Shown one piece after another: positions 29,795 through 29,844 of a stretch of DNA of 29,844 bases. Each line of letters begins with the position of its first letter. The first letter of the stretch is position 1. The notes below the pieces were generated by a model. That model was not told the DNA's origin and made no database searches. It saw only the letters and a program-made list of their open reading frames with translations. The position numbers and the translations under genes were made by a program. Source of the stretch: an uncultured Clostridium sp. (GTDB lineage Bacteria; Bacillota; Clostridia; Peptostreptococcales; Peptostreptococcaceae); assembly GCA_937944945.1 (NCBI GenBank), contig CALEBD010000016.1:1-29844 (forward strand), given 5' to 3'.

Positions 29795-29844
29795 CTGGGG
29801 CACATGGACTCGAACCATGATTCTTTGATTAACAGTCAAAAGTT
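29795..29844 (-). tRNA. tRNA-Asn(GUU), cut at window edge
   Basis: 3' part only: anticodon stem TTTGA/TCAAA around CTGTTAA giving GUU, T-arm CATGG-TTCGAGT-CCATG, acceptor strand TGCCCCA, discriminator G. The 5' part is outside the window. Confidence 0.8.

Noticed and set aside
1..29844. CRISPR array or insertion sequence
   Set aside because: No regularly spaced repeats, transposase or terminal inverted repeats were seen.

Overview
The window looks like part of a tailed bacteriophage genome, most likely a crAss-like or similar large phage of a Bacteroidota host. The signs are very dense, short, overlapping genes, all on the minus strand; AT-rich DNA; AT-rich start regions mostly without Shine-Dalgarno sequences; signal peptides ending in Bacteroidota style (ASAQ, AFSQ); and a phage replication set mixed with tRNAs, HNH endonucleases and a lysozyme. 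No structural (capsid, tail, terminase) gene is visible. TAA, TGA and a few TAG codons act as stops, so I see no sign of stop-codon recoding here. Transcription runs from the right end to the left end.

Left region (1-7012), replication: a DnaG-type primase cut by the window edge, a candidate single-strand-binding protein, an acidic-tailed protein, a Sak4-like P-loop ATPase, a DnaB-like helicase, an unknown gene, a small coiled-coil protein, an SF2 helicase and a conserved unknown. Region 7058-9604 holds small accessory genes, including an overlapping pair of membrane-anchored proteins (spanin-like by layout only) and a possible papain/transglutaminase-like protein.

Region 9614-12366 is a compact three-gene nucleotide cassette in the order nicotinamide phosphoribosyltransferase-like, HAD phosphatase-like, PRPP-synthetase-like. 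It fits a phage NAD+ salvage or reconstitution pathway of the kind that counters NAD+-depleting defences. Region 12380-15502 is an envelope module: a DUF5662-like protein, several small membrane proteins, an SPFH-domain lipoprotein and an OmpA-like outer-membrane protein. Then come RNase HI, several unknowns and a small lipoprotein.

From 17616 to 18050 lies a stretch without protein genes that is rich in stem-loops and ends in a strong intrinsic terminator; I read it as a large structured RNA. To its right are a coiled-coil protein, a YfaP/DUF2135-like 671-residue protein with its partner, a GH73-like lysozyme and several unknowns.

The right part carries tRNA genes: Leu(UAA), Glu(UUC), Thr(UGU), Asp(GUC), Ile(GAU), Met(CAU), Ala(UGC), a cut Asn(GUU), and a tmRNA of about 561 nt. 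The most striking feature is an arrangement seen twice: a tRNA gene is split in or near its anticodon loop, and the insert (about 640-660 bp) holds an HNH endonuclease gene followed by a complete tRNA of the same amino-acid type as the broken one. For Asp the two halves rebuild a normal 73-nt tRNA-Asp(GUC); for Leu the halves share a full acceptor stem but the anticodon arm is degenerate. The tmRNA 5' end overlaps the last codons of the preceding protein gene.
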